This document shows positions 54,670 to 64,000 of a DNA stretch of 64,000 nt, piece after piece. The notes beneath the pieces were generated by a model. The model made no database searches. It was not told where the DNA came from and saw only the letters and a program-made list of their open reading frames with translations. A program made the translations under genes and the position numbers. Position 1 is the first letter of the stretch, and each line of letters starts with the position of its first letter. The stretch comes from Pseudoips prasinana (lineage: Eukaryota > Arthropoda > Insecta > Lepidoptera > Nolidae), in the NCBI GenBank assembly GCA_951640165.1, contig OX621265.1, positions 22,023,001 through 22,087,000 on the forward strand, read 5' to 3'.

Positions 54670-54750
54670 AGCACGGTGCGGTGGCGGAGCGGTAACGCCC
54701 ATGGGTCCGGATACCATGTAGTCGTGGGCTCGATTTGCGCCCGCACCATT
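54670..54750 (+). mobile_element. tRNA-like sequence (SINE head)
   Basis: CGGTGGCGGAGCGGTAACGC (A box) and GTGGGCTCGATTTGCGCCCG (degenerate B box). Not a functional tRNA by pairing of the acceptor arm. Confidence 0.4.
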
Positions 54751-55234
54751 AATAAAACAATATACCATTCATTTTAAAGACTGCCCGACACTTGATTTCA
54801 TTTTAGCATGTTTAAAATGCTAAAAGTAATAAATTAAATCGTGTCCGTTTCGACCGCACGGCCACGACAAAATTAAGAAAAAAAAAACTTCGTTAAAAAA
54901 AACCGACTTCAAAAACTAAAAAGTATTAAAAAAATATCTTAATAAAGATTTAATTTAATACATCTCTTATGCAAACGCAATACCTTTAATATTAATGAAA
55001 TACTATAATTTTTATGTGCTACCTATTAATAGGTTTGATGTCGGTGCCAAGCCAAATGTAATAGTAGGTACCACACTCGTCGCGCGTTACTTTCAGCGGG
55101 ATAGCTTCGTATTTCTACACAAACAACCCAAGCGGACACACGTCGTTGACGGTCGTCTCAAAATATAGTAAAATTTTGATGCGTTGTCTCATATAATTTA
55201 TCTATTTATTTTTGCCACAAATATAGTCATATAA

Positions 55235-55440
55235 ACGCATAATATAGATTTATGCTGATGACACAGCGCTCATTGTACATGGTAAGATATGGGAAGAGGC
55301 GCAATATTATACTGAGAATGCGCTCAGAGATGTTATGATGTGGCTAAATGTGAATCTGCTAACTTTAAATGTTGATAAAACTTGCTACATTACTTTCGCT
55401 CATCGTACTGATTTACAACCGTCAATAGAGTTTAAAGTTA
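55235..55440 (+). pseudogene. Reverse-transcriptase active-site fragment
   Basis: IYADDTALIVHGKIWEEAQ followed by VMMWLNVNLLTLNVDKTCYI is the catalytic YADD region plus the next block of a Jockey/CR1-like reverse transcriptase. It is cut off at about 55440 by a reverse-oriented element. Confidence 0.8.
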
Positions 55441-55444
55441 GTGC

Positions 55445-56200
55445 AAATACAAATACAAATACAAATTTATTTATTGCGAACACAGGTAGATAATGTACAT
55501 TTAAGGGTGATAGTAAAATGTTAGTCCGCTATGTCCAGCCTGTTAGAGCATGCAACTGAATTTTATTTTGTTATATTTTTTGCTTAAGATTAGAAGCAAT
55601 GCAATTACAAATTTAAAAATAAAATTAAATAAAAGTAAAAATGTCACACAATTAAATTAGAAAATATACACATGTCAATATCGCGCAATGTATAGACGTC
55701 AATCATATAATATGTCAATTAACAAACAAATAAATAAAGTATAACCTAAGTCGTCAAGATAGTTACATCAATACACAAATTATCAATTTACATAGATGAG
55801 CCATTATTATAATTTACATTACATACCGTTATCTAATAAATATTCACTTATGGTGTAATAAACCTTATTAATTAAAAACTCCGTCAAAAGCTTTTAGAAT
55901 TTCATATTGTTACATTCTAATATTATATGTTGTGGCAAATTATTGTAAATTTTAGGTGCCATGCCTATAAAGTTATTGTTAAATACGGCTTTTTTGTGGG
56001 GTCTAAAACGTATTTTATGTCTGTGTCTTATACCGTTGAGGGTGTCAAACAGAAAAAGGTTACTTTTTACAAATGTGGCAACTTCGTAGATATATAGGCA
56101 CGGTAGAGTTAATACATGAAGACTTTTAAAAAATGGCTTTGTAACAACCCCCCTACTAAATAAACCCTCTTTAATGCTAAAGCTATAAACATCTAAAAGG
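55445..56200 (-). pseudogene. CR1/Jockey-like C-terminus and 3' UTR, reverse-inserted
   Basis: On the minus strand RHRHKIRFRPHKKAVFNNNF, APKIYNNLPQHI and YYTISEYLLDN form the NTRH...YNNLP...tail of an ORF2 protein. The 3' end faces left, ending in (TTTGTA)n at 55443-55465. Confidence 0.7.
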
Positions 56201-57189
56201 AATACATAACTAATTAATTAATAACCTAAACGTCGATAACCAAAGCATAAATGTAATGTATTAACTTGAACTATATTGGATTGGATTGCATTAGATTGTA
56301 TCGGAGACTTAATAATTGAAATCATATATTTGGACCCGTGATTCGTCTAGTGATCAGTAATACGTCATGGCCGATAATAACCCCAGTTCTATTAAAAGGA
56401 GAAAAGGATCCCTATTTATAAACTACACTAACTAGTAGAATCTAATTCCAAATAATAGTTAATATTTGACAATATCCTATAGTAAAATCTAAATAAGGCT
56501 TAATCATACAATTTTACAAACATGGAAATAAATAACGATATACGATGACGTTGTGAATGTCCTTTATATTATTCCCACAGTCAAAATTGATGCAGGAAAC
56601 TAGCCTACTGTCAGTTTATGTAATAGACATATAATAATTAAAGTTACACGAGTACCAAGAGTACGACGAGTACCACGAGAGCAAGTCATGTCAGTATATA
56701 ATTATAAAGTAAATCCATAGAAACAGTGTATAATATGTATAAGCTGTGAGAATGTGAACAGAAATGTCTGTTCAACATAAGAGTTTGTAAGTTTATTATT
56801 TAAGTTTGATGTATTCCGGCTCGAGCTACATGTGTTTTCCGGCTCGAGAGTCACAGCACCGCCGTCGCTGAAACCAATTGGACTCATCCACCATACTTGG
56901 GCATCCATCTTCCGAACTGGACCGCTGATGGTCTTAATGTGGGACTCATCAAAATAAACTCGGAATCGATAAATATGGGACAAGAGGGCATTCTCTTTTT
57001 TCAACTCTAACAGTCAGTCATTATCAGTAGTCAATTGTCCTTCGACCTACGTGGCATAAATCTCCTACATGTCATCTAGCGATACTAAAATAATATGTAT
57101 TAATACTTATGTCTCCTACTGTACATCTAAATTTCAATATAATCTCATGGTATAATGTTGTCAAGTATGTATGAGTAATTCCTTGAATA
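56200..57189. other. Stretch without recognised gene
   Basis: AT-rich. 57004-56702 (-) is open for 100 residues with a central segment (DAQVWWMSPIGFSDGG) that is richer in GC, but it has no known motif or splice context. The GCTCGAG-CCGGAA motif repeats twice near 56820-56840. Confidence 0.35.
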
Positions 57190-57234
57190 TACTGCTAATT
57201 ATCTCACATGTTAGAAACTCTCCTTAAATCATTG

Positions 57235-58260
57235 TAGACAGCGGTGGATATTTGAAACGGACATACTTCAATAGTATTGTAAAATCGAAATATATTAAAT
57301 ACTGGACCAATAACTGGGCTACTCCATGTCAACGGCAACGACGAAACACCGTAGTGTAAGAACAAGCTTTCCACTTGTCTTAAATCTCGAACATATCTCG
57401 AACAAATCCTGAACAACAATTGCACATTCACACGGTCTCCGAAGATAAGATCCCACCTGTTTCACAGAGTGGTCACTTTATTTGCCATGCTCTAGGCGAG
57501 ACACATGATGAAATATACAACTGCTTCTGCAGCCATATCAGGATTTTAATTTGTAACTGGAACTTTGCTCCGCCATAGGTCACCCAGCCATTAGCTTATC
57601 AACCATAAGTAATGTTTAACAATTACTTGAATATTATCAGCTTCAAACACCACCGCCAAAATGATAATTATTTGGTTACTCGTACCTCCAACAACGCGCC
57701 ATACAATTCCCACTAAAGGAACTCTCAAGTAAAAATTAACAGTTGATTTTCCAATATCTACTACCTAATATTGTACCTAGATCTACCTAGCCCTATATAC
57801 GTACGATTAATTTATCTAATACCTACCATAATTTCTTCAAACATTTATATAAATTCTCCTTAGTTTATTATAACCAACAGCTCGCATTCGAAACTGACAC
57901 ACTTCGATCATATTACAAATTCAAAATATCACATTAAATACTGAACTAATAACATGGGGTAACCACGCCAACAGCAACGACGAAACACCGTAGACATAAT
58001 CTCCCGATAAATATCTCGACGAAATCTCCAACAACAATTCGTACATTCACACGGTCTCCGAAGATAAGATTCCACCTGTTTCACAGAGTGGTCACTTTAG
58101 TTGCCATGCTCTAGGCGAGACACATGAAGAAGTGCACAACTGTTTCCGTAGCCATTATCAGGAAATTATTCTATAACTGGAACCTTGCTCCAACATGGAT
58201 CACCCGGCCATCAGATCATTAAAAATAAGAAATATTCAATAATTACTTTCAAATTAACTC
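57235..58260. repeat. Tandem repeat, about 620-640-bp period
   Basis: CGACGAAACACCGTAG occurs at 57339 and 57978; CACGGTCTCCGAAGATAAGA at about 57431 and 58050; GGTCACTTTA and CATGCTCTAGGCGAGACACA follow in both. The second unit is interrupted by the endogenous retrovirus and resumes at about 62452 (TATTGTCAGCATCAAACAC versus 57631 TATTATCAGCTTCAAACAC). Confidence 0.8.
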
Positions 58261-58261
58261 C

Positions 58262-58847
58262 AGGGTTAATCGACAGTGTAGTGATCAAACGTCCGACAAT
58301 AGTGCACGTTCAAATAAGGTTGACCGACAGCCAAGTGTTTCTGACATTAACGAAAGTGCGCGACTTTGCATGGGCGACCGGCGTCCGAGTCCCCACGGTC
58401 GTTACGGGGTAATCAAAACATGTGCTGTTAAAAACCAATCGTGTTCTCCTATGCCTAGGAGAAATTTAGAATTAAGATATGACAAGTCTTAGATTATTAA
58501 CATATATCAATTTGTAAACATTTTATTTTAGAATTATCTCATTTTCTCATCTTTTGCGGTCCCGAATATGTTCGGTGCAATGACACCGAACACCTTGCTC
58601 AGCATTACGCGACTTACGCAGTTACTTCATTAGTATTAAAATTGTAACATAGAGTCAGTGCGCATCGAGTAACCGTGATATTCGCGTGCATTCATTGCAA
58701 CATTTCTAACACTCCATTTAACATAGTTCTTGCTAACATTTTAACATTTAAGAAGTTATTGTGGATCAGTACAATAAACTTTATTTTAGTGAAACAACAT
58801 TCTATCATTCAACAAGCTCTGCAACCCCCACCGCATTACACCGTACA
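58262..58847 (+). repeat. 5' LTR of a BEL/Pao-type endogenous retrovirus
   Basis: 586 bp that reads the same as 61853-62438 by eye. It contains a CAATAAACTTTATT polyadenylation signal near 58770 and an initiator-like GAGTCAGTGCG near 58652. The repeat start (AGGGTTAATCG) is not a TG, so the exact left edge is uncertain; it ends ...CCGTACA. Confidence 0.85.
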
Positions 58848-58852
58848 TAGTT

Positions 58853-58866
58853 TGGTCCTTCGAAAG
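58853..58866 (+). promoter_or_regulatory. Probable primer-binding site
   Basis: TGGTCCTTCGAAAG follows the 5' LTR by five bases. TGG pairs with the CCA 3' end of a tRNA, the usual first-strand primer. The tRNA species was not determined. Confidence 0.5.
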
Positions 58867-59118
58867 GCCCTCGCGCGTCACGTGTTCCGAGAAATCGCGA
58901 TATTTGCACGAGCGGGGGTGAACTGGTTAACATTTAGTGCTGGTGTGTTCGGTCAGAGGATTGTAGTGCTAACATTGGAGCAACAGCCGCAGCAGACTGC
59001 GTGAAACAACAGCTGCAGCAGACTGCGTGGAGCTAAGTACTAGACTGCATACACGCAAGTACCAACATACCTTTCCTTATTTTTCTTCTAGAGAAATATA
59101 TTTTGACATTCAATAAAC

Positions 59119-59769
59119 ATGGCCGAGCTTATTGACATTCAATCGATGATCTATGAAAGCATCGTCAAACTTGGCATCAACATCAAAAAAGATAGCGCTG
59201 ATAGGAAAACACCAGATTACTTCAAGAGGCGACTGAATACTCTGGAGGAATACTGGAGGGAATATGAGGGTAATCATGACCGCATTACGAGAGAAATAAG
59301 TCAGGCTCACCCTTACTTCGGGCTTAACGAATTTGAGAAGACTTTGCAGGCCTATGAGCAAGTGAAGGCTTTAATAAATCAACAGTACGAGGAATTGGTT
59401 ACGAGGTCGGGCAAGCCGATTGAACAAGCGAAAACACCGTCTAAATCAACTATGAGTATGGTTCAGTCGGAGAAGGAAGAAACTGCAGCGGTTGCGGGGC
59501 CCAGCTCTCAGGGCAACCCAACTCATAAAACACACACGGGTACGAATAGTAAAGCCGATGATTTGTTACGTCGCCAACAAGCGAATTTTAAAGCCTTCTT
59601 GCGAACAAAGGTAAACATTGATGTAGAGTCTATCTCGGAGAAATGGGAATTCGAAGACGTTTTAAAAACGCTGGAAGCTAGATGGAAAACAATTGACACA
59701 CTACATTGGGAGATTGAGACAAATCTGGTTGAAATGGAAAACAGAGTATTTAACACAGTTAACAGCTAG
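59119..59769 (+). CDS. Shortened Gag-like protein of the endogenous retrovirus
   Basis: 216 residues from ATG 59119. The N-terminal part is helical and charged. Residues about 150-205 hold LLRRQQANFKAF and LKTLEARWKTIDTLHWEIE, resembling the start of the BEL/Pao Gag region (DUF1759). The rest of Gag (capsid end and Cys/His nucleocapsid) is missing: after LHWEI the DNA continues as integrase C-terminal sequence in another frame, and the Gag frame ends 25 codons later. It overlaps the next frame by 77 bp. No protease or RT follows. Confidence 0.7.
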   Translation: MAELIDIQSMIYESIVKLGINIKKDSADRKTPDYFKRRLNTLEEYWREYEGNHDRITREISQAHPYFGLNEFEKTLQAYEQVKALINQQYEELVTRSGKPIEQAKTPSKSTMSMVQSEKEETAAVAGPSSQGNPTHKTHTGTNSKADDLLRRQQANFKAFLRTKVNIDVESISEKWEFEDVLKTLEARWKTIDTLHWEIETNLVEMENRVFNTVNS

Positions 59770-62083
59770 AGAGAAATGGGGAAAGCCCCAAAGAAACATG
59801 AAAATCGGAGATATGGTGGTCGTACACGAGGATAATGTTCCAGCTGGGAAATGGATAATGGGAAAAGTTGTCGATGTACACCCAGGCAGCGACGGCTATG
59901 TACGTGTTGTCACCTTAAAAACCAAAGGTGGTGTTATTAAACGGCCAGTAGTCAAACTCTCGCTATTGCCAATAGAAAAGGACGAACAGCAAGGCAAGGT
60001 CCCAGAAACAAACACCCAAACATCTAACATTGAAGAAAATCAAAGCCCAAGGGGCACCAGAAGGAAATCAAACACTGTAAGTTTTTCGTATATTGTAATG
60101 GCTTTAACATTTTTCATGACTATGTGCGGCAGTGCGCATGGTACATATAATGTAACACAATTTGGAAAGGAACAATCACTATTTTTTTATTCGATAGGAA
60201 GATTAAACCTTGCTAAGGACAAATGGACTATGGTAATTTTCTACGACATGTCCCCATACTGGGAAGGCATAAGTGCATTCAACAAAATTAACACTTATTT
60301 AGATACTATATGCAAAACAATAGGTGGTGAACATTGTAACACGATAACCACTCAGCTGTCGCATGAGGCCAACGAACTAAAGTACTACAATCAGTTTTTG
60401 CTAAATCAGCAGGTGAGTCGTCACGTGAGGCGACGACGCGGCCTTATTAATGGAGTAGGCTATTTAGCGAATTCATTGTTCGGGGTACAGGACGAACATT
60501 TCGCAGAAAAGTACACCCGAGACATCAACTTAATACGGAACCATGAAAAACATATTGTCGAGTTATGGAAGAATCAGACGTCAATTATAGAGTCTGAATA
60601 CAATCTGTTACAACGAACTGCGTCTATTATAAATAAACAACACAAATTTATTAACCAACATATCATGAAACTAGAAAACAGATCCAAAAAGTTTCAAGAA
60701 GACATTAATAACATTGAGCTACTCCAAGAATTTACCCTGATGTCACTAACAGCTAGTAACTTATTACAGAATTTAAAGGGAAATCAGGATACTCTCGTAG
60801 ATATACTTACCAACATACATCATGGACAGTTTAATATACACTTACTGACTCCCGATCAATTACAGAGCGAACTCAACACTATCTCGGGGCATCTATCAGA
60901 TGACACGATGTTGCCAATTGAGCCCCATAACCTTAGAGACTTGTACCCATTACTGAATTTGAAGGCAAGATTAACAGAAAACTATTTTCTATTTCAAATA
61001 ACTTTTCCACTGATTGGAAGGAACACATACAAGCTGTATAAAATAACATCAATACCACATCAATACAACGAGTCTATGGTGGAACTTATCCCACTATCAG
61101 AATATATTGCAACCGATTTAAAGAGGAACACCTACACTACTCTCACTTCTGACGAATTATCCACCTGTATGAAACAGAGCATATGGATATGCGATTTGAA
61201 GAAGCCGATTCAACATCAAAGGAGTGAATCCATTTTCTGTGAGCTGGATCCTAACACAAATAAATGTAAAATTAAGAGGTCAAGATGTGAAAACAAATGG
61301 GTATATCTGACAAATCCCTCCCATTATCTCTACCATTGCTGCAATAGTTGTCCGGTCAATGTACTGTGTGGAGAACAAATCAGTGTGGAAATTTTACATC
61401 AAGCTGGCATTATATACATAGAGCCTGGTTGCTTACTCAAAGGTCATGATTTCACTCTTCATAGCCCAAAAAATACCGAGAACCTAGTGAACATAACTAG
61501 CCCAGTTTATAGCCCAGCGATAGATCAGCTAAATTACTTCATCAACACTTCCATCGCGTGGACAGATATACCAAACATAACAGATTCCAACAACCTAGAA
61601 ACTGAGCTAAACCAATTACATCAACGGATCGAGGAGATGAAAAATAACAAGTTTGAGTTGGAAGCTTCGCTATCTTACCACAACATCCACCTATACTCGG
61701 TGAGCTACATTCTGGTAGGCGCAGGAGTAGTGGCGGCTGGCGCCTTGTGGTGCCGCCGCTGGCAGCGACGACGGGCGTCTGGTGCCCGCCTATCGCCGGA
61801 CATCGAGCTTCAGCCTACAGCAGGCAACCGTAGTGAGGTGAACAGTGCGCGAAGGGTTAATCGACAGTGTAGTGATCAAACGTCCGACAATAGTGCACGT
61901 TCAAATAAGGTTGACCGACAGCCAAGTGTTTCTGACATTAACGAAAGTGCGCGACTTTGCATGGGCGACCGGCGTCCGAGTCCCCACGGTCGTTACGGGG
62001 TAATCAAAACATGTGCTGTTAAAAACCAATCGTGTTCTCCTATGCCTAGGAGAAATTTAGAATTAAGATATGACAAGTCTTAG
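59693..62083 (+). CDS. Integrase C-terminus continuous with an envelope (F-type fusion) protein
   Basis: 796 codons without a stop. Residues about 5-95 are the C-terminal domain of BEL/Pao integrase (W-x-x-W-x-x-EYL...REKW...GD-x-V...N-x-P-x-x-W...KLSLLP). An internal Met (136; DNA 60098) begins a signal peptide, followed by an envelope ectodomain. A furin-type RHVRRRR site (243-249) is followed by a Gly-rich fusion peptide (GLINGVGY), then coiled-coil-like helices, a Cys-rich region near 535-600, a transmembrane segment (about 671-687) and a basic tail. This is the layout of baculovirus F-like envelope proteins carried by insect errantivirus- and BEL-type elements, which mediate membrane fusion. 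The last about 76 residues lie in the 3' LTR. All key features are uninterrupted. Whether env is made from a spliced RNA is not shown. Confidence 0.85.
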   Translation: MTHYIGRLRQIWLKWKTEYLTQLTAREKWGKPQRNMKIGDMVVVHEDNVPAGKWIMGKVVDVHPGSDGYVRVVTLKTKGGVIKRPVVKLSLLPIEKDEQQGKVPETNTQTSNIEENQSPRGTRRKSNTVSFSYIVMALTFFMTMCGSAHGTYNVTQFGKEQSLFFYSIGRLNLAKDKWTMVIFYDMSPYWEGISAFNKINTYLDTICKTIGGEHCNTITTQLSHEANELKYYNQFLLNQQVSRHVRRRRGLINGVGYLANSLFGVQDEHFAEKYTRDINLIRNHEKHIVELWKNQTSIIESEYNLLQRTASIINKQHKFINQHIMKLENRSKKFQEDINNIELLQEFTLMSLTASNLLQNLKGNQDTLVDILTNIHHGQFNIHLLTPDQLQSELNTISGHLSDDTMLPIEPHNLRDLYPLLNLKARLTENYFLFQITFPLIGRNTYKLYKITSIPHQYNESMVELIPLSEYIATDLKRNTYTTLTSDELSTCMKQSIWICDLKKPIQHQRSESIFCELDPNTNKCKIKRSRCENKWVYLTNPSHYLYHCCNSCPVNVLCGEQISVEILHQAGIIYIEPGCLLKGHDFTLHSPKNTENLVNITSPVYSPAIDQLNYFINTSIAWTDIPNITDSNNLETELNQLHQRIEEMKNNKFELEASLSYHNIHLYSVSYILVGAGVVAAGALWCRRWQRRRASGARLSPDIELQPTAGNRSEVNSARRVNRQCSDQTSDNSARSNKVDRQPSVSDINESARLCMGDRRPSPHGRYGVIKTCAVKNQSCSPMPRRNLELRYDKS

Positions 62084-62438
62084 ATTATTAACATATATCA
62101 ATTTGTAAACATTTTATTTTAGAATTATCTCATTTTCTCATCTTTTGCGGTCCCGAATATGTTCGGTGCAATGACACCGAACACCTTGCTCAGCATTACG
62201 CGACTTACGCAGTTACTTCATTAGTATTAAAATTGTAACATAGAGTCAGTGCGCATCGAGTAACCGTGATATTCGCGTGCATTCATTGCAACATTTCTAA
62301 CACTCCATTTAACATAGTTCTTGCTAACATTTTAACATTTAAGAAGTTATTGTGGATCAGTACAATAAACTTTATTTTAGTGAAACAACATTCTATCATT
62401 CAACAAGCTCTGCAACCCCCACCGCATTACACCGTACA
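61853..62438 (+). repeat. 3' LTR of the endogenous retrovirus
   Basis: 586-bp copy of 58262-58847 with no difference seen. It contains the end of the env frame (stop at 62081-62083) and the AATAAA signal. No strong polypurine tract precedes it (GCGAAGGG only). Confidence 0.85.
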
Positions 62439-62451
62439 GATATAAATCAAA

Positions 62452-62700
62452 ATATTGTCAGCATCAAACACATTACTGCGAAAACGATAATTATTTAGTG
62501 TCTGCTCCTACATACAATAATGTGGCGCCACACAGTTTTAAACAAAGGAATTTCTAAATAAGAATTAACACGTGGATTTCCAAATACCTACATGTCACGT
62601 CTTAGTATGAAATAATTTCCTGATTATACTACCTAATATTCTATCTAGTCCTACCAAGCCGTAGAAATCACAGTAATTAAAAAGGTTAATACGTGTATGT
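62452..62700. repeat. Continuation of the 0.63-kb tandem repeat after the retrovirus
   Basis: Shares CAGCATCAAACAC, GATAATTATTTAG, CTACCTAATATT and CTAGTCCTACC-type blocks with 57631-57790. Confidence 0.6.
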
Positions 62701-62852
62701 GACCTAACTTGCCCCTACATCGATAGAATGCTAAATAAACCGTTCAAACTATTTAACCGTCAAAACGCGCATATTGTCACCATAATATTTGAATATAACA
62801 CACGTTGGGCGTATTTTCAATAACCAATATGTTGTATAATAATATGTTGGTA

Positions 62853-63092
62853 CAACGTCACACAGACCATCCCAGCCCCAAACCAAGCAAAACCCGTACC
62901 ACGGGCACCAGGCGACGACACACACATCCATACAGACAGACAAACACTTAAACACATAGAAAACATCCACGACCCAGAAACAAACACTCATGCTCAACAC
63001 ACAAATACCTGCACCCACCGGGACTCGAACCCAGGACCACCAGCCTCGCAGGCAGGAGCACCACCAACCAGGCCACGGTGATCGTCCGACCA
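62853..63092 (-). mobile_element. SINE family S1, A-to-G hypermutated copy
   Basis: Aligns over its whole length with 15282-15033 and 48046-48460, keeping the B box as GGGTTCGAGTCCC. On the SINE sense (minus) strand about 40 positions are G where the other two copies have A, against about five other changes. For example CTATCTATCTATA-type sequence reads CTGTCTGTCTGTA, and GTAGCCTAGTTAGTAG reads GTGGCCTGGTTGGTGG. The loss of A removes stop codons, which is why a long but meaningless minus-strand frame crosses it. Confidence 0.85.
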
Positions 63093-63194
63093 CAAAGTAT
63101 AAATCACACAAAACAACACGTGTTATGAATTTCACAGATGTCAAAAGTTCTTCAGTGCAGCATTAGACCATCAGGTGCCTTTTAAATAATATAA

Positions 63195-63660
63195 TAAAAG
63201 TACTTACAGGTTTCTTCTCATAAAATAAAGATTCACCACTCACACTCGACACGAGGCACTTTTACTTTAGAGGTTACTTTAAATTTACTCTAATACAAAC
63301 TGGTGAATTCTCCCAATGCAAAATCGCCCATACCGTCTCCTTAATTACAAAGAGAAAGCACGATCAACTTCGCCTTGAAAAGAACAAACCAATTATTTTC
63401 ATATGTTAATATTCCGTATTTTCTCGAAAGAACTCAAAGACTCGACCGACAGAAAGACTGCCTAACTATGAGAGCCCGTACTCTCTTCACTGTTAAATAA
63501 AAACTTCTTCCACGTTCACTGATACTGGCTGGCCGAGAGCCTCCGCTCTTCGCGAGTAACCATAAGTAAAAACTCCTCGAAGCTTCCCATCAATCCTTTT
63601 TATAGGCTGCTCGACATTGCGCTAACCTTTTATTTTATTGAACAGTGAAGGTAGTTTCAC
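63195..63660 (-). promoter_or_regulatory. Promoter-like region with TATA box and 5' splice site (or LTR)
   Basis: On the minus strand CCTATAAAAAGG (about 63605-63594) is followed by TATCAGTGAACG (about 63526) and, after some 310 bp without long frames, AAACCT|GTAAGTAC (63209 downward), a strong splice donor. This could be a first non-coding exon of a gene extending left or part of an old LTR. No partner exon or second LTR was found. Confidence 0.35.
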
Positions 63661-64000
63661 ACACGTAACCGACCCTAAATTACAACGTATACACAAAAAC
63701 GTCTAAAAATATAATTGGAAATGTTAAGGTGTAACAAAAATTCACGATTATAAATTTAATAATTTGATTTAAAATTTATGGTGAAAACTTAGTATTTAGA
63801 CGTCAGTTAACTACTTTGTATCATTTAGACACTATTGGAGAAATTTTATTATTTAACTTTGCCAAGTGAATGCTATTGATCTTTAAAAGTACACTATTGT
63901 AATATAGCTATAATAAAAGTGTCTTTGGTCGTTTTACATTTGATTTATCATCAGATTCTACATATTTTTATGATAAAGTACCAAAACGATTAATTTAAGT
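63661..64000. other. Window end, no feature
   Basis: AT-rich sequence without supported gene or repeat. Confidence 0.4.

Larger units (their letters stand above)
58254..62446 (+). mobile_element. Internally deleted BEL/Pao-type endogenous retrovirus with env
   Basis: Two identical LTRs flank a leader, a shortened gag, the end of integrase and an env-like gene. Protease, reverse transcriptase, RNase H and the integrase core are absent. TCAAA at 58249-58253 and 62447-62451 may be the 5-bp duplication expected of BEL/Pao, but a few unexplained bases lie between it and each LTR. Identical LTRs and open frames indicate a recent insertion. It would need enzymes from another copy. Confidence 0.8.

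Noticed and set aside
54674..54748. Possible tRNA gene
   Set aside because: The T-arm (GGGCTCGATTTGCGCCC) lacks the standard loop and the acceptor stem is poor; it is better explained as a SINE head.
62749..63144. 131-residue minus-strand open frame
   Set aside because: It reads across the A-to-G-mutated SINE; loss of A removed stop codons. The Trp/Val/Cys-rich peptide has no domain.
1..64000. CRISPR array or bacterial operon
   Set aside because: No regularly spaced identical repeats, no ribosome-binding sites or operon-like packing; introns and insect transposons are present throughout.

Overview
The window looks like nuclear DNA of an insect, most likely a moth or butterfly. It is AT-rich, has GT-AG introns, and carries repeats typical of Lepidoptera: tRNA-derived SINEs, Helitron-like elements ending in CTAGT, RTE, CR1/Jockey and I-type non-LTR elements, mariner, and BEL/Pao elements. 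No rRNA, no convincing functional tRNA and no CRISPR array was seen. All calls come from reading motifs and splice signals by eye; no database search was run.

Host genes: three C2H2 zinc-finger loci of one paralogous family can be modelled. Gene 1 (+) has four coding exons (6232-6313, 9912-10064, 12340-12459, 15523-16415); acidic exons joined in phase 1 lead into a ten-finger exon. Gene 2 (-) has five exons (42743-42642, 40879-40751, 36797-36686, 35367-35242, 32157-31568). It begins with a split ZAD domain and ends with six fingers plus a decayed seventh, and it is convergent with gene 1. A third, divergent paralogue is represented only by its first exon (359-269, -) and runs off the left edge. 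A GC-rich candidate exon (30632-30715, +) could belong to another gene.

Mobile DNA fills most of the rest. 2498-5958 is an I-like retroelement with an intact RT-RNase H frame, a 12-bp target duplication and a 5' foldback. A CR1/Jockey-like family recurs at 14.1-14.7, 22.3-25.0, 33.3-34.5 and 45.3-47.1 kb. A second such family occupies 25.1-28.0 kb. RTE-type ends, RNase H tails, a split mariner (50.0-53.3 kb), a two-ended Tc1-like remnant (43.9-44.5 kb), Harbinger- and hAT-like pieces, SINEs and Helitron-like repeats lie in introns and between genes.

The right end holds the youngest insertion: a BEL/Pao-type endogenous retrovirus (about 58.26-62.44 kb). Its two 586-bp LTRs look identical by eye. 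It has lost everything from mid-gag to the end of integrase but keeps a complete envelope-like frame with a furin-type site. Just beyond it, a SINE copy (62853-63092) differs from its relatives almost only by A-to-G changes on its sense strand, as expected if an edited transcript had been reverse transcribed.
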